A stretch of DNA of 27,136 nucleotides from CAYWNK01 sp047639615 (lineage in GTDB: Bacteria > Planctomycetota > UBA1135 > GCA-002686595): assembly GCA_047639615.1 (NCBI GenBank), contig JBLIOL010000027.1, forward strand, positions 1-27,136, read 5' to 3'. Of the stretch, positions 6,040 to 13,978 are shown piece after piece (the stretch's first letter is position 1; every line of letters starts with the position of its first letter). The notes below the pieces were generated by a model. It did not search any database, was not told the DNA's origin, and worked only from the letters and a program-made list of their open reading frames with translations. The position numbers were made by a program, and so were the translations under genes.

Positions 6040-7731
6040 TTAGAGGATCTTGGGTTCGTGGTATTCGCCAAATTCGTCGCGCAGAACCTGGGCCATTTCG
6101 CCGAGGGTGACGTTGGCATGAGCCGCAGCGACAAAGCGCTCGAGCAGGTTGGCACCGTCGTGGCAGCCGCTGCGGATGGAATCGAGGGCGGCCTGTACGC
6201 CGGCGTCGTCGCGGCTGGCGCGTAGCTCGGCCATGTTGGCGCGCGCTTCCAGCTCCGCCTCGGGGCGGATGCGGTGGATGTCGATCTCGGGGCCGGCCTT
6301 ATCGTCTTCCTCGACGAAGCAGTTCACGCCGACAACGCGCTTGCTGCCGGTCTCGATGGCGCGTTGGTACTTGACCGCCGAGTAATGGATCTCCTTCTGG
6401 AAGAACCCATCCTGGATAGCCGGCACCACGCCGCCGCGGGCCTCGATCTCTTTGAAGTAGCTCATCGCTTCCTCTTCGAGACGGTTGGTCTGGGCTTCGA
6501 CGAAGTAGCTGCCTGCGAGCGGGTCCACCACATGGGCGACCTCGATCTCTTCGGCCACGATCTGCTGCGTGCGCAGGGCGATCTTGACCGCCTTCTCCGT
6601 GGGCAGAGACAGGGTCTCATCCATGGAGTTCGTGTGCAGGGATTGCGTGCCGCCGAGCACCGCCGCCAGGGCCTCGAAGGCCGTGCGCACGATGTTGTTC
6701 TCGGGCTGCTGAGCGGTGAGTGAGACGCCGGCGGTCTGCGTGTGGAAGCGCAGCATCCAGGAGCGTGGGTCCTTGGCGCCAAACTCTTCCTTCATCTTGC
6801 GCGCCCAGATGCGGCGCGCTGCGCGGAACTTGGCGATCTCCTCGAAGAAGTCCAGGTGACTGTCAAAGAAGAAGGACAGGCGCGGGGCGAAGGAGTCCAC
6901 GTCCATGCCGCGCTCGATGCCGCGACGCACGTACTCCATGCCGTTGGCCAGGGTAAAAGCCAGCTCTTGAGCTGCCGTCGAGCCAGCCTCGCGGATGTGA
7001 TAGCCGGAGATGGAGATCGTGTTCCAGCGCGGAACTTCCTGGGAGCAGTACTCCATCACGTCGGTGATCATGCGCAGGGCAGGTTCCGGCGGGACGAGCC
7101 AAGCGTGCTGTGCTTGGTACTCCTTCAGGATGTCGTTCTGCACCGTGCCCATGATCTGCGCGCGGGACACACCCTGCGTCTCGGCGCAGGCGATGTAGAA
7201 GGCCAGCAGAATCGGCGCCGGACCGTTGATCGTCATGGAGGTCGAGACCTTGTCCATGGGGATGCCGTCGAAGAGACGCTGCATATCCGCCATGGAACTG
7301 ATCGACACGCCGACTTGCCCGACCTCGCCGCGGGAGATCTCCGCGTCGCAGTCGTGACCCATCAAGGTCGGGAAGTCGAATGCCACCGAAAGGCCGGTCT
7401 GGCCGTGATCCAGCAGAAACTTAAAGCGCTCGTTCGTCTCCGTGGCCGTGCCGAAGCCTGCGAACTGGCGCATGGTCCAGAGCCGGCCGCGGTACATGCT
7501 CGGGTGCACGCCGCGCGTGTACGGGTACTGGCCGGGCCAGCCGAGGTCGCGCTCGTGATCGATGTTCGCGTCCTTTGGACCGTAGACGGTTTTCAGCTCC
7601 GTACCCGAGAGCGTGGTGAACTCCACGTCGCGGGTCTTAGCGCCGTCCATGGCCTGCTCCCAGGCGAGTTGCGCGGCGCTGCGGGTCACTTTGCTCTCAC
7701 CCGTTCCGGGGCTGCTATCCATAGTGCTCAT
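6040..7731 (-). CDS. B12-dependent acyl-CoA mutase large subunit, probably isobutyryl-CoA mutase
   Basis: A 563-residue TIM-barrel catalytic subunit of the methylmalonyl-CoA mutase family, of the split type with a separate B12 subunit. Family hallmarks include TRGVHPSMYRGRLWTMRQ, GTVQNDILKEY, SISGYHIREAG (His245 aligns with catalytic His244 of the Propionibacterium enzyme) and GGTQSLHTNS. The two residues that set substrate choice differ from methylmalonyl-CoA mutase. The Tyr89 position is F90 (MRQFAGF) and the Arg207 position, which binds the substrate carboxylate, is Q208 (KEYQAQHAW). Phe and Gln are the pair known in isobutyryl-CoA mutase (F80/Q198). The position of the diagnostic Asp117 of 2-hydroxyisobutyryl-CoA mutase is A117. 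An isobutyryl/n-butyryl-CoA interconverting enzyme is therefore the best call; pivalyl-CoA or a related substrate is possible. Its ATG overlaps the MeaB stop (ATGA). Confidence 0.9.
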   Translation of the reverse strand: MSTMDSSPGTGESKVTRSAAQLAWEQAMDGAKTRDVEFTTLSGTELKTVYGPKDANIDHERDLGWPGQYPYTRGVHPSMYRGRLWTMRQFAGFGTATETNERFKFLLDHGQTGLSVAFDFPTLMGHDCDAEISRGEVGQVGVSISSMADMQRLFDGIPMDKVSTSMTINGPAPILLAFYIACAETQGVSRAQIMGTVQNDILKEYQAQHAWLVPPEPALRMITDVMEYCSQEVPRWNTISISGYHIREAGSTAAQELAFTLANGMEYVRRGIERGMDVDSFAPRLSFFFDSHLDFFEEIAKFRAARRIWARKMKEEFGAKDPRSWMLRFHTQTAGVSLTAQQPENNIVRTAFEALAAVLGGTQSLHTNSMDETLSLPTEKAVKIALRTQQIVAEEIEVAHVVDPLAGSYFVEAQTNRLEEEAMSYFKEIEARGGVVPAIQDGFFQKEIHYSAVKYQRAIETGSKRVVGVNCFVEEDDKAGPEIDIHRIRPEAELEARANMAELRASRDDAGVQAALDSIRSGCHDGANLLERFVAAAHANVTLGEMAQVLRDEFGEYHEPKIL

Positions 7732-8711
7732 GCATTCTCCTCAGGCTGGGATGTGCTCTGTGCTTGACTGGGCAAGGCGCTCAGCAGGTCTTTCAGAACC
7801 CGCGCAGCAGCCGCGTAGGGCGTCACGTCTTGGTCCAGGAGCGAGCCCACAAGCTCGGCGTAACCGCGCTCCTGCCAAAGGGCTTCGTCCAAGTTCTCGA
7901 TCACCACGCGCTTGACCTGGGCCAAGCGTTGCTTGCGGCGGCGCGCTTCGAGGCGGCCTGCGACCGCCAGATGCGCGCGATGTTTTGCGACCGCTTCCCA
8001 GACCTCGTCGATGCCTTCGCGCTTGCCGGCGCTAGCCATGACCACGGGCGTTTGCCAGGCGTCTTTCGCCAGCCCACCGCCGGTCATGCGCAGGTGCACG
8101 GACTCGTCTAGGTCGCGCGCCAAGCGGTCGGCGCCGGGTTGATCCGACTTGTTCACGCAGAGCACGTCGGCCACTTCCAAGAGCCCGGACTTCATGGCTT
8201 GAATGCCGTCGCCGGCGCCGGGGCAGAGCACCACCAGCACCGTGTCGGCCGCAGCCACCACGTCGTACTCAGCTTGCCCGACGCCCACCGTTTCGACGAT
8301 CAGCTCTTCGATGCCGAAAGCGTCCATCAAGTCGAAGGCGTCGACGGTGGCGCGCGCAATTCCGCCGTGGCTACCGCGGCTCGCCATGGAGCGGATATAC
8401 ACGCCCGGGTCGAGTGTGCGCTCCTCCATGCGGATGCGATCGCCGAGCAGAGCGCCGCCCGAGTAGGGACTCGAGGGATCCACTGCGAGCACACCGACGC
8501 TCCGTTCGCGCTCGCGCTGGGTGCGCGCTAGCTCGTTGACTAGCGTGCTCTTGCCCGCGCCGGGAGGACCCGTAACACCTAAGCGATGACCCTGCCCCAC
8601 CCGTCCGTAGACGGCCGCGAAGGCGTTGGGAAAGCGCTCATCTGCATCCTCTCCCCAGGAGATCATCCTGGCGAGGGCGCCGCGTTCACCAGCCAAAAAG
8701 CGGCTGGCCAT
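7728..8711 (-). CDS. meaB: MeaB/ArgK-type G-protein chaperone of the B12 mutase
   Basis: A SIMIBI-class GTPase that loads and protects adenosylcobalamin in acyl-CoA mutases. The P-loop GPPGAGKST is at residues 48-56, followed by DPSSPYSGGALLGDRIRM, the RGSHGG segment, VETVGVGQAE (Walker B region) and NKSD for guanine specificity. This set is typical of MeaB. The C-terminal helical dimerisation arm is present. The frame is open to 8891 within the upstream gene. Likely starts are ATG 8711 (327 residues, chosen) or GTG 8738, nine codons earlier and 11 bases after the upstream stop; neither has a clear Shine-Dalgarno. The stop overlaps the start of the mutase large subunit, which fits a dedicated chaperone. 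In IcmF-type enzymes the same domain is fused to the mutase; here it is separate. Confidence 0.93.
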   Translation of the reverse strand: MASRFLAGERGALARMISWGEDADERFPNAFAAVYGRVGQGHRLGVTGPPGAGKSTLVNELARTQRERERSVGVLAVDPSSPYSGGALLGDRIRMEERTLDPGVYIRSMASRGSHGGIARATVDAFDLMDAFGIEELIVETVGVGQAEYDVVAAADTVLVVLCPGAGDGIQAMKSGLLEVADVLCVNKSDQPGADRLARDLDESVHLRMTGGGLAKDAWQTPVVMASAGKREGIDEVWEAVAKHRAHLAVAGRLEARRRKQRLAQVKRVVIENLDEALWQERGYAELVGSLLDQDVTPYAAAARVLKDLLSALPSQAQSTSQPEENA

Positions 8712-8749
8712 GCGGGACTTGGGTACGGAAGTGGTCACGGCTTGCAGTG

Positions 8750-9892
8750 CTACTTGAGCAGGGAACGAGCGATCACGATGCGCTGGATGTCGGTCGCGCC
8801 CTCGTAGATCTCGGTGATGCGTGCATCGCGGAAGAGGCGCTCCACATGGAAGTCGTCGGTGTAGCCGGCGCCGCCATGGATCTGCAAACACTCGTCAGCG
8901 CAGAAGTTGGCCATGCGCGAAGCCATCAGCTTGGCCTGGCTCGCGGCGCGGCCGCTGTCCTGGCCGTTGTCGCGCATGTACGCGGCACGCTGCACCAGGA
9001 GGCGCGAAGCGTCCAGCTGGGTGGACATATCGGCCAGCTTCCACTGGATCGCCTGGAAGTTGCCGATGGCCTTGCCGAACTGCTCGCGCTCCTTCGAGTA
9101 CTTGATCGCTGCATCGAGGCAGGCGCGGCCGATGCCGACGCCCTGGGCTGCGATACCGATGCGACCGCCGTCCAGGGTGTCCATAGCCAGGTGGAAGCCG
9201 CGACCGGGCTCGCCCAGGATCGCGTCCTTGCTGAGGCGCACGTCTTCGAGGATCAGCTCCGTTGTGGAGCTACCGCGCAGGCCGGTCTTCTTCTCGGACT
9301 TGCCGATCTTGAAGCCTGGCGTGTCGCGCGGCACCAGGAAGGCGGTGATGCCCTTGGCCTTGGAAACACTGGGATCCGTACGCACGTAGACAACAAAGAG
9401 GCCAGCTTGCTCGCCGGTGGTCACCCAGAGCTTGGTGCCGTTCAGAATCCAGTCGTCCCCATCGGGCGTGGCAGCGCACTCAAGAGCCGCAGCGTCGGAA
9501 CCGGAAGCGGCTTCGGACAGGCTGTAGGCACCGATCACTTCGCCGCTAGCGAGCTTCGGGATCCACTCTTGCTTCTGGGTGTCCGTGCCCCACTTGAGCA
9601 GGGCCGCCGACACCAAGCTGGCGTGCACGGAGACCGTGACGCCGGTGGAAGCGCAGGCGTAGTTCAGTTCCTCAAGCACCAGGGTCAGAGCCATGTTGCC
9701 GAGGCCACTGCCGCCGTATTCCTCAGGCATGGTCAAGCCAAACAGGCCCAGCTCGCCGAGCATGGTGAACACCTCGGGATCGATTGCCCCGTTGCGGTCG
9801 TGCTTGGTAGCGCGCGGCATGAGCTCGGATTGAGCAAAGTCGCGGGCCATATCCCGCACCATGGCGAGCTCTTCGGTCAGTTCGAAGTTCAT
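8750..9892 (-). CDS. Acyl-CoA dehydrogenase, butyryl-CoA type
   Basis: A 380-residue flavoprotein of the short-chain acyl-CoA dehydrogenase group. The frame extends upstream to 10048, but the ATG at 9892 begins the family's usual N-terminus (MNFELTEELAMVRDMARDFA) and lies seven bases after the preceding gene. Motifs are YSLSEAASGSDAAAL for FAD/substrate binding, HGGAGYTDDFHVERLFRDAR, and IYEGATDIQR with catalytic E364. These resemble butyryl-CoA dehydrogenases. It lies between the 3-hydroxybutyryl-CoA dehydrogenase and meaB, so butyryl-CoA to crotonyl-CoA is the likely step, with electrons going to ETF, which is not encoded in the window. Confidence 0.93.
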   Translation of the reverse strand: MNFELTEELAMVRDMARDFAQSELMPRATKHDRNGAIDPEVFTMLGELGLFGLTMPEEYGGSGLGNMALTLVLEELNYACASTGVTVSVHASLVSAALLKWGTDTQKQEWIPKLASGEVIGAYSLSEAASGSDAAALECAATPDGDDWILNGTKLWVTTGEQAGLFVVYVRTDPSVSKAKGITAFLVPRDTPGFKIGKSEKKTGLRGSSTTELILEDVRLSKDAILGEPGRGFHLAMDTLDGGRIGIAAQGVGIGRACLDAAIKYSKEREQFGKAIGNFQAIQWKLADMSTQLDASRLLVQRAAYMRDNGQDSGRAASQAKLMASRMANFCADECLQIHGGAGYTDDFHVERLFRDARITEIYEGATDIQRIVIARSLLK

Positions 9893-9899
9893 AGGGTGC

Positions 9900-10760
9900 T
9901 CAGTCGTATTGATAGAAGCCCTTACCGGACTTGCGTCCCAAACAACCCGCCGCAACCATGCGGCGGAGTAGCGGGCAGGGGCGATATTTGTCGTCCCCAA
10001 GGCCCTTGTGCAAGACCTCGAGAATGTCGAGGCAGACGTCCAACCCAATCAGGTCGGCTAAGGCCAAGGGACCCATGGGGTGGGCCATGCCCAGCTTCAT
10101 CACGGTGTCGATGCCTTCCTTCGTGGCGACGCCTTCCATCAAGCAGAAGATCGCCTCGTTGATCATGGGCATCAACACGCGGTTCGACACGAAGCCGGGG
10201 TAGTCGTTGGCTTCCACCGGCACCTTGCCGAGTGCTTCAGAGGCAGCCAGCACGGCGGCGGTGGTCTCGTCGCTGGTCTCGTGACCGCGGATGACCTCCA
10301 CCAGCTTCATGATCGGCACCGGGTTCATGAAGTGCATGCCGATGACCTTGTCGGCGCGCTTCGTATTGGCGGCGATGGTGGTGATCGAGATGGACGAGGT
10401 GTTCGTGGCCAGGATCGTGTCCGGGCCGCAGATGCTATCGAGCTCGGAGAAGATGGCTGCCTTAACGTCCTCGCGCTCGACCACGGCCTCGACCACTAGG
10501 CCCTGGTCGGTGATGCCTGAGATCTTCGAAGCAGTGGACAGGCGCGCCAGAGCGGCGGCCGCGTCCTCAGCGCTGATGCGCTCCTTCTTGACCATGCGCG
10601 CCAGGTTCTTCTCGATCGTGGCGCGGCCGCGTTCGAGCGCAGCCTCCGCCGCATCGACCATCAGTACTTCGGACCCGCCCATGGCGAAGACCTGGGCGAT
10701 GCCGTTGCCCATGGTGCCGGCGCCGATGACAGCGACCTTGGCGAAGTGAGGGGTAGCCAC
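9900..10760 (-). CDS. hbd: 3-hydroxybutyryl-CoA dehydrogenase
   Basis: A 286-residue NAD(P)-dependent 3-hydroxyacyl-CoA dehydrogenase. The Rossmann motif is GAGTMGNG (13-20). The catalytic pair H143 (GMHFMNPVP) and E155 (KLVEVIRG), the substrate residues S122 and N193 (PGFVSNRV) and the C-terminal dimerisation domain ending GRKSGKGFYQYD are all present, in the length typical of single-domain Hbd/PaaH enzymes. It interconverts 3-hydroxybutyryl-CoA and acetoacetyl-CoA. The start codon is GTG at 10760, which shares one base with the TAG stop of the thiolase gene (TAGTG), so the two are coupled. Confidence 0.95.
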   Translation of the reverse strand: MATPHFAKVAVIGAGTMGNGIAQVFAMGGSEVLMVDAAEAALERGRATIEKNLARMVKKERISAEDAAAALARLSTASKISGITDQGLVVEAVVEREDVKAAIFSELDSICGPDTILATNTSSISITTIAANTKRADKVIGMHFMNPVPIMKLVEVIRGHETSDETTAAVLAASEALGKVPVEANDYPGFVSNRVLMPMINEAIFCLMEGVATKEGIDTVMKLGMAHPMGPLALADLIGLDVCLDILEVLHKGLGDDKYRPCPLLRRMVAAGCLGRKSGKGFYQYD

Positions 10761-11944
10761 TAGAGACGCTCCACGCCGAGGGAAACAGCGTTACCGCCAC
10801 CGAGACAAAGGGAGGCCATGCCGGTCTCCACATCTTTCTGCTGCATGGCGTGCAGCAGGGTCACCAGGATGCGCGCGCCGGAAGCGCCGATGGGGTGACC
10901 CAGAGCGACTGCGCCGCCGTTGACGTTGATGCGCTCGGGATCGAGTCCGAGCTGACGTTGCAGGGCGATGGCTGCCACACTGAAGGCTTCGTTGATCTCG
11001 TGCAGCTCGAAGTCGACCGGCTTGCGGCCGTGCTTCTCCGCGCACTTCTGGATCGACAGCTCAGGAGCCATCATGACCCACTCGGGTGCGCAGCCGCCGG
11101 TAGCGTAGTGCGTGATCTTGGCCAAGGGCTTGACGCCCAACTCTTGGGCGCGCTCGGCGCTCATGACGACCAGTGCTGCAGCACCGTCGTTGATCGAACT
11201 TGCGTTCGCCGCAGTCACCGAGCCTTCCTTGCGATCGAAAGCCGGACGCATCTTGGCCATGCCTTCGATGGTCGCCCCGACGCGCACGGTCTCGTCCGTA
11301 TCGAACTGGATCGGGTCCTTCTTGCGCTGGGGAATCTCGATCGAAACACGCTCCGCCGCGAAACGGCCGGCGGCGTTTGCGGCCTCCGCCTTGCGATGAC
11401 TCTCGAGCGCGAACTCGTCCTGGGCCTCGCGGCTGATCTCGAACTTCTTGGCCACCAGCTCGGCGGTCATGCCCATGTGGAAGTCGTTGTAGATGTCCCA
11501 CAGGCCATCGTTGACCATGGAGTCCACCAGCTGGCTGTTGCCGAGGCGCATGCCTTCGCGCGCCTGGGGCACCAGGTAGGGCGCGTTGGTCATGCTCTCC
11601 ATGCCGCCGGCCAGGATGCAGTCAGCATCCCCGGCGCGGATCGCTTGAGCGGCGAGCATCACGGCCTTCAGACCGGAGCCGCAGACCTTATTGATGGTCA
11701 AGCTTCCGGCAGCGTCAGGGATGCCCGCAGCGCGCGCGACCTGGCGGGCCGGGTTCTGACCCAGGCCGGCGGGCAGCACGTTGCCGAAGATCAGCTCCTC
11801 GATCGCGTCCGGCTGGATGCCGGCCTGCTCGAGGGCTGCCTTGGCAGCGAAAGCACCCAGTTCTGGGGCACGGAAGGGTGAGAGGGAGCCTTGGAACTTG
11901 CCGATTGGGGTTCGGCAGGCACTGGCGATAACGACGTCCTTCAC
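10760..11944 (-). CDS. Acetyl-CoA C-acetyltransferase (thiolase)
   Basis: A 394-residue thiolase. The nucleophile is C88 (NKVCGSGLKAV), the catalytic histidine H350 (GGAVALGHPIGASG) and the second cysteine C380 (LCLGGGN). HEINEAFSVAA and NASSINDGAAAL are also present. The set is that of AtoB/PhaA-type enzymes that split or form acetoacetyl-CoA. The frame continues to 12058, but upstream residues are not thiolase-like. GTG at 11944 gives the standard start (KDVVIASACRTPIGKF). No Shine-Dalgarno is evident. It is the first gene of the minus-strand run and faces the sigma-factor gene across about 340 bases. With Hbd and the dehydrogenases it makes the lower part of butyryl-CoA oxidation. Confidence 0.95.
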   Translation of the reverse strand: MKDVVIASACRTPIGKFQGSLSPFRAPELGAFAAKAALEQAGIQPDAIEELIFGNVLPAGLGQNPARQVARAAGIPDAAGSLTINKVCGSGLKAVMLAAQAIRAGDADCILAGGMESMTNAPYLVPQAREGMRLGNSQLVDSMVNDGLWDIYNDFHMGMTAELVAKKFEISREAQDEFALESHRKAEAANAAGRFAAERVSIEIPQRKKDPIQFDTDETVRVGATIEGMAKMRPAFDRKEGSVTAANASSINDGAAALVVMSAERAQELGVKPLAKITHYATGGCAPEWVMMAPELSIQKCAEKHGRKPVDFELHEINEAFSVAAIALQRQLGLDPERINVNGGAVALGHPIGASGARILVTLLHAMQQKDVETGMASLCLGGGNAVSLGVERL

Positions 11945-12287
11945 AGATGTGCGCGCGGGCTCGAGAGAGAGGTAGAGAGGACCCTGGCAACTTCGCGAGG
12001 GCACTCGAGGCAAACAATATAGTGATCTCCCCCCTCCAGAGCCATCCCAGAGGGCCATTTGGCGGGCTGAAATGGGGCCAAGTTAGCTATAACATCCCCC
12101 CATATGCCCCTGAGTACGTATCGCCCCGGGCACTTTGGAGCCGCGGCCCTGGCCCCGTGCTCTTCCCCCCAGCGGGAAGCAGCGCCCCAGCTGCATGGAG
12201 AGCCCCCGGAGCAGTGGATCCCCCCCCATGGATTGCCTATTCCGGGGGTCAAGGGGGGCCCTATGCACGCTCTCGCCCCCCCCTCCC
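11945..12287. promoter_or_regulatory. Divergent intergenic region between thiolase and ECF sigma genes
   Basis: No gene is supported here. The part from about 12010 to 12095 is locally AT-richer. On the minus strand a TATATT (12021-12016) could be a -10 element for the thiolase operon, but no good -35 was found. On the plus strand TATAAC (12088-12093) could be a -10 for the sigma gene. The right end has runs of C (12221-12227), G (12253-12258) and C (12276-12283). GGGGGGC at 12253-12259 can pair with GCCCCCC at 12275-12281, just before the proposed GTG start of the sigma gene. The promoter assignments are weak. Confidence 0.35.
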
Positions 12288-12860
12288 GTGGACGATCGCA
12301 CCATTACAGAGGGGCTCCAGCGCAGGGATGAGGCCGTCGTAAGGGCCTTCCTCCAGCGCTACAGGGCCCTCATTCACCATTGCATCAGCAATTTCGAGTC
12401 CGATTCAGGGGCCCGTGAGGACCTCTATCAGGACCTGGTCATGTATGTCTTCCAGCGTCTGGACGCTGGTAGCTACGACCCCGACAAGGGCACCCTGGGC
12501 ACCTGGCTCTATCGCGTGGCCTGGTGCCGCTGCGTGGACCTCAAGCGCAAGGCGAGCGCGCGCCACGAGCCGCGCCTAGCCGGCGCCGGCGAGGAACTCC
12601 CCGAGCGCGCCGACGAGCACCCCAGCCCCGACGAGGCCGCCGGCATCGACGAGATCGGCGTCTTCGTGCGCCGCGCCATGACCGAGCTTGAGCCGGAAGA
12701 GCGCGCCCTCCTGGACCTGCGCTTCCTGCGTGGCCAGACCCTGGGCCAGATCGCTTCCAAGCTCTCGATCTCGGTCGAGCAGACCAAGTACCGCCTACGC
12801 CGCGCCACCGTAAGCCTGCGCCGCGTACTGCAAACCCACTACGCCCTCGAGGAGGCCTAG
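12288..12860 (+). CDS. ECF-family RNA polymerase sigma factor
   Basis: About 190 residues from GTG 12288, the usual ECF length. Region 2 covers RAFLQRYRALIHHCISNF through REDLYQDLVMYVFQRL and GTLGTWLYRVAWCRCVDLKRK. After a variable acidic linker, region 4 follows with ELEPEERALLDLRFLRG and QTLGQIASKLSISVEQTKYRLRRA, the -35-reading HTH. The frame is open back to 12135 and an ATG at 12228 would add 20 residues, but these are Pro/Ser/Cys-rich and unlike sigma factors, so the start is uncertain. It is followed without a gap by its probable anti-sigma factor (TAG then ATG). The regulon probably includes its own operon with the CHAT gene; this is inference. Confidence 0.9.
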   Translation: MDDRTITEGLQRRDEAVVRAFLQRYRALIHHCISNFESDSGAREDLYQDLVMYVFQRLDAGSYDPDKGTLGTWLYRVAWCRCVDLKRKASARHEPRLAGAGEELPERADEHPSPDEAAGIDEIGVFVRRAMTELEPEERALLDLRFLRGQTLGQIASKLSISVEQTKYRLRRATVSLRRVLQTHYALEEA

Positions 12861-13958
12861 ATGTCGGACGAATTCGAAAACAAGGCCCCCAAATCAGCCC
12901 CCCTCGAGCCGCTGGCTTCGGAAGTACATACAGACGACACCGCCCTCGACCTTGCTGCCCTTTGGGAGCTCGCCGCCACGCCGCCTGCCTCGCGCAGCGC
13001 GCTGCCCCCCGGCCCGCTCTCCCAGGCACCTGTTGCCGAACGCCTCGCGCGTTGGGACGAGCTACCTCCGGACGAATTGATCCAACTCCATCGAGACCCC
13101 CACCTGGGCGGCCAGCTTGGCCTATTGCAACGCGCGGATGACTGGCTGCTAAGCGGCGGTCAATCTGCCGAGCCATGCCCCAACCCCGAGGCCCTGTTCG
13201 AGTTCGCAGGCGCCCCCGGCGCGGCCAGCCTCGCGGACGAAGCCCACAGCCAGGTGGCAGCCCACCTGGCCCAGTGCGCAGCCTGCGCCGGTCTGGTGCA
13301 CTCCCTCGCGGACGTGCCCAGCGCGGCACTGCTGGAAGGCCGCCCCCCCACGCCGCAGCTGCGTCTGTTGCAAGGCGGCGCCCTGGTCGCGGCAGCGGCG
13401 GCGCTGGTCATGACCATCGGCCCTTCGCTCATGAACGGCCTCGGCGGCAGCAACAACGCCTGGCCCACGGCCCAAGTGTTGCGCGGCCCCGAGCAAGGAC
13501 CCCTACTCGCACCCGGCGGCAGCCTACTGGCCACCGAACTCAGCGCTAGCTGGTCCAAGCTACCGATCTTCCACCTGCGCAAGGTGCAGGGGGCCAGCGC
13601 CTATCGCGTCAGCGTGCTCAAGACCACCGGCGGCGCCTTCGACCTGGGTCAGCCCATGCTCGACTTGCAGTCCGCCGAACCCCGCATACCCTCCGAAGCC
13701 AGCTTCGAGCCGGGCCACTACACCTGGGAAGCCTGGGCCACCGTGGACGGCCGCGAGATCCTGCTCGGCACCTGCGACTTCCGCATGCGCGCGGACGCGG
13801 AAGCCAAGGCCATCGCCGAGGCAGCCCAAGCCGCCGAAGGTGGCGCACGCGTACGCATCTTGGAAGAAGCCGGTCTCTTCGTGGACGCGCGCCTGGCCGC
13901 TGAGGCCCTGCCCGCCAGCGCGGAGCGGGACGCCTACCTCGCCCGCATCGAGCGGTGA
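12861..13958 (+). CDS. Membrane anti-sigma factor with zinc-binding motif
   Basis: A 365-residue protein. Its N-terminal cytoplasmic part carries H135-x3-C139-x2-C142 (AAHLAQCAACAG), the core of zinc-dependent anti-sigma domains. One hydrophobic segment (about residues 172-190, GGALVAAAAALVMTIGPSL) should cross the membrane. The outer part has a beta-rich region (about 230-310: AYRVSVLKTTGG, HYTWEAWATVDG, ILLGTCDF) that resembles a fibronectin-like domain, then an Ala/Glu-rich helical end. Position directly after the ECF sigma gene supports the role. The first 100 residues are Leu/Ala/Pro-rich and not recognised. The signal sensed is unknown. Confidence 0.82.
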   Translation: MSDEFENKAPKSAPLEPLASEVHTDDTALDLAALWELAATPPASRSALPPGPLSQAPVAERLARWDELPPDELIQLHRDPHLGGQLGLLQRADDWLLSGGQSAEPCPNPEALFEFAGAPGAASLADEAHSQVAAHLAQCAACAGLVHSLADVPSAALLEGRPPTPQLRLLQGGALVAAAAALVMTIGPSLMNGLGGSNNAWPTAQVLRGPEQGPLLAPGGSLLATELSASWSKLPIFHLRKVQGASAYRVSVLKTTGGAFDLGQPMLDLQSAEPRIPSEASFEPGHYTWEAWATVDGREILLGTCDFRMRADAEAKAIAEAAQAAEGGARVRILEEAGLFVDARLAAEALPASAERDAYLARIER

Positions 13959-13978
13959 GCTTTCCCGCAGTGCGCACA

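Noticed and set aside
6040..7731. The plain label methylmalonyl-CoA mutase for the large subunit.
   Set aside because: The carboxylate-binding Arg and the neighbouring Tyr are replaced by Gln and Phe, and no propionate-pathway genes are present.
8747..10162. A 471-residue open frame on the plus strand.
   Set aside because: It is antisense to an acyl-CoA dehydrogenase and hbd, which both have intact catalytic motifs; its own sequence matches no family.
12104..12331. A short plus-strand frame with an ATG at 12263 preceded by AAGGGGGG.
   Set aside because: The encoded peptide is only about 22 residues from that ATG and low in complexity. I mention it as a possible leader frame but not as a gene.
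12541..13329. A 262-residue open frame on the minus strand.
   Set aside because: It is a GC-rich shadow of the sigma and anti-sigma genes, made largely of Arg, Gly and Pro.
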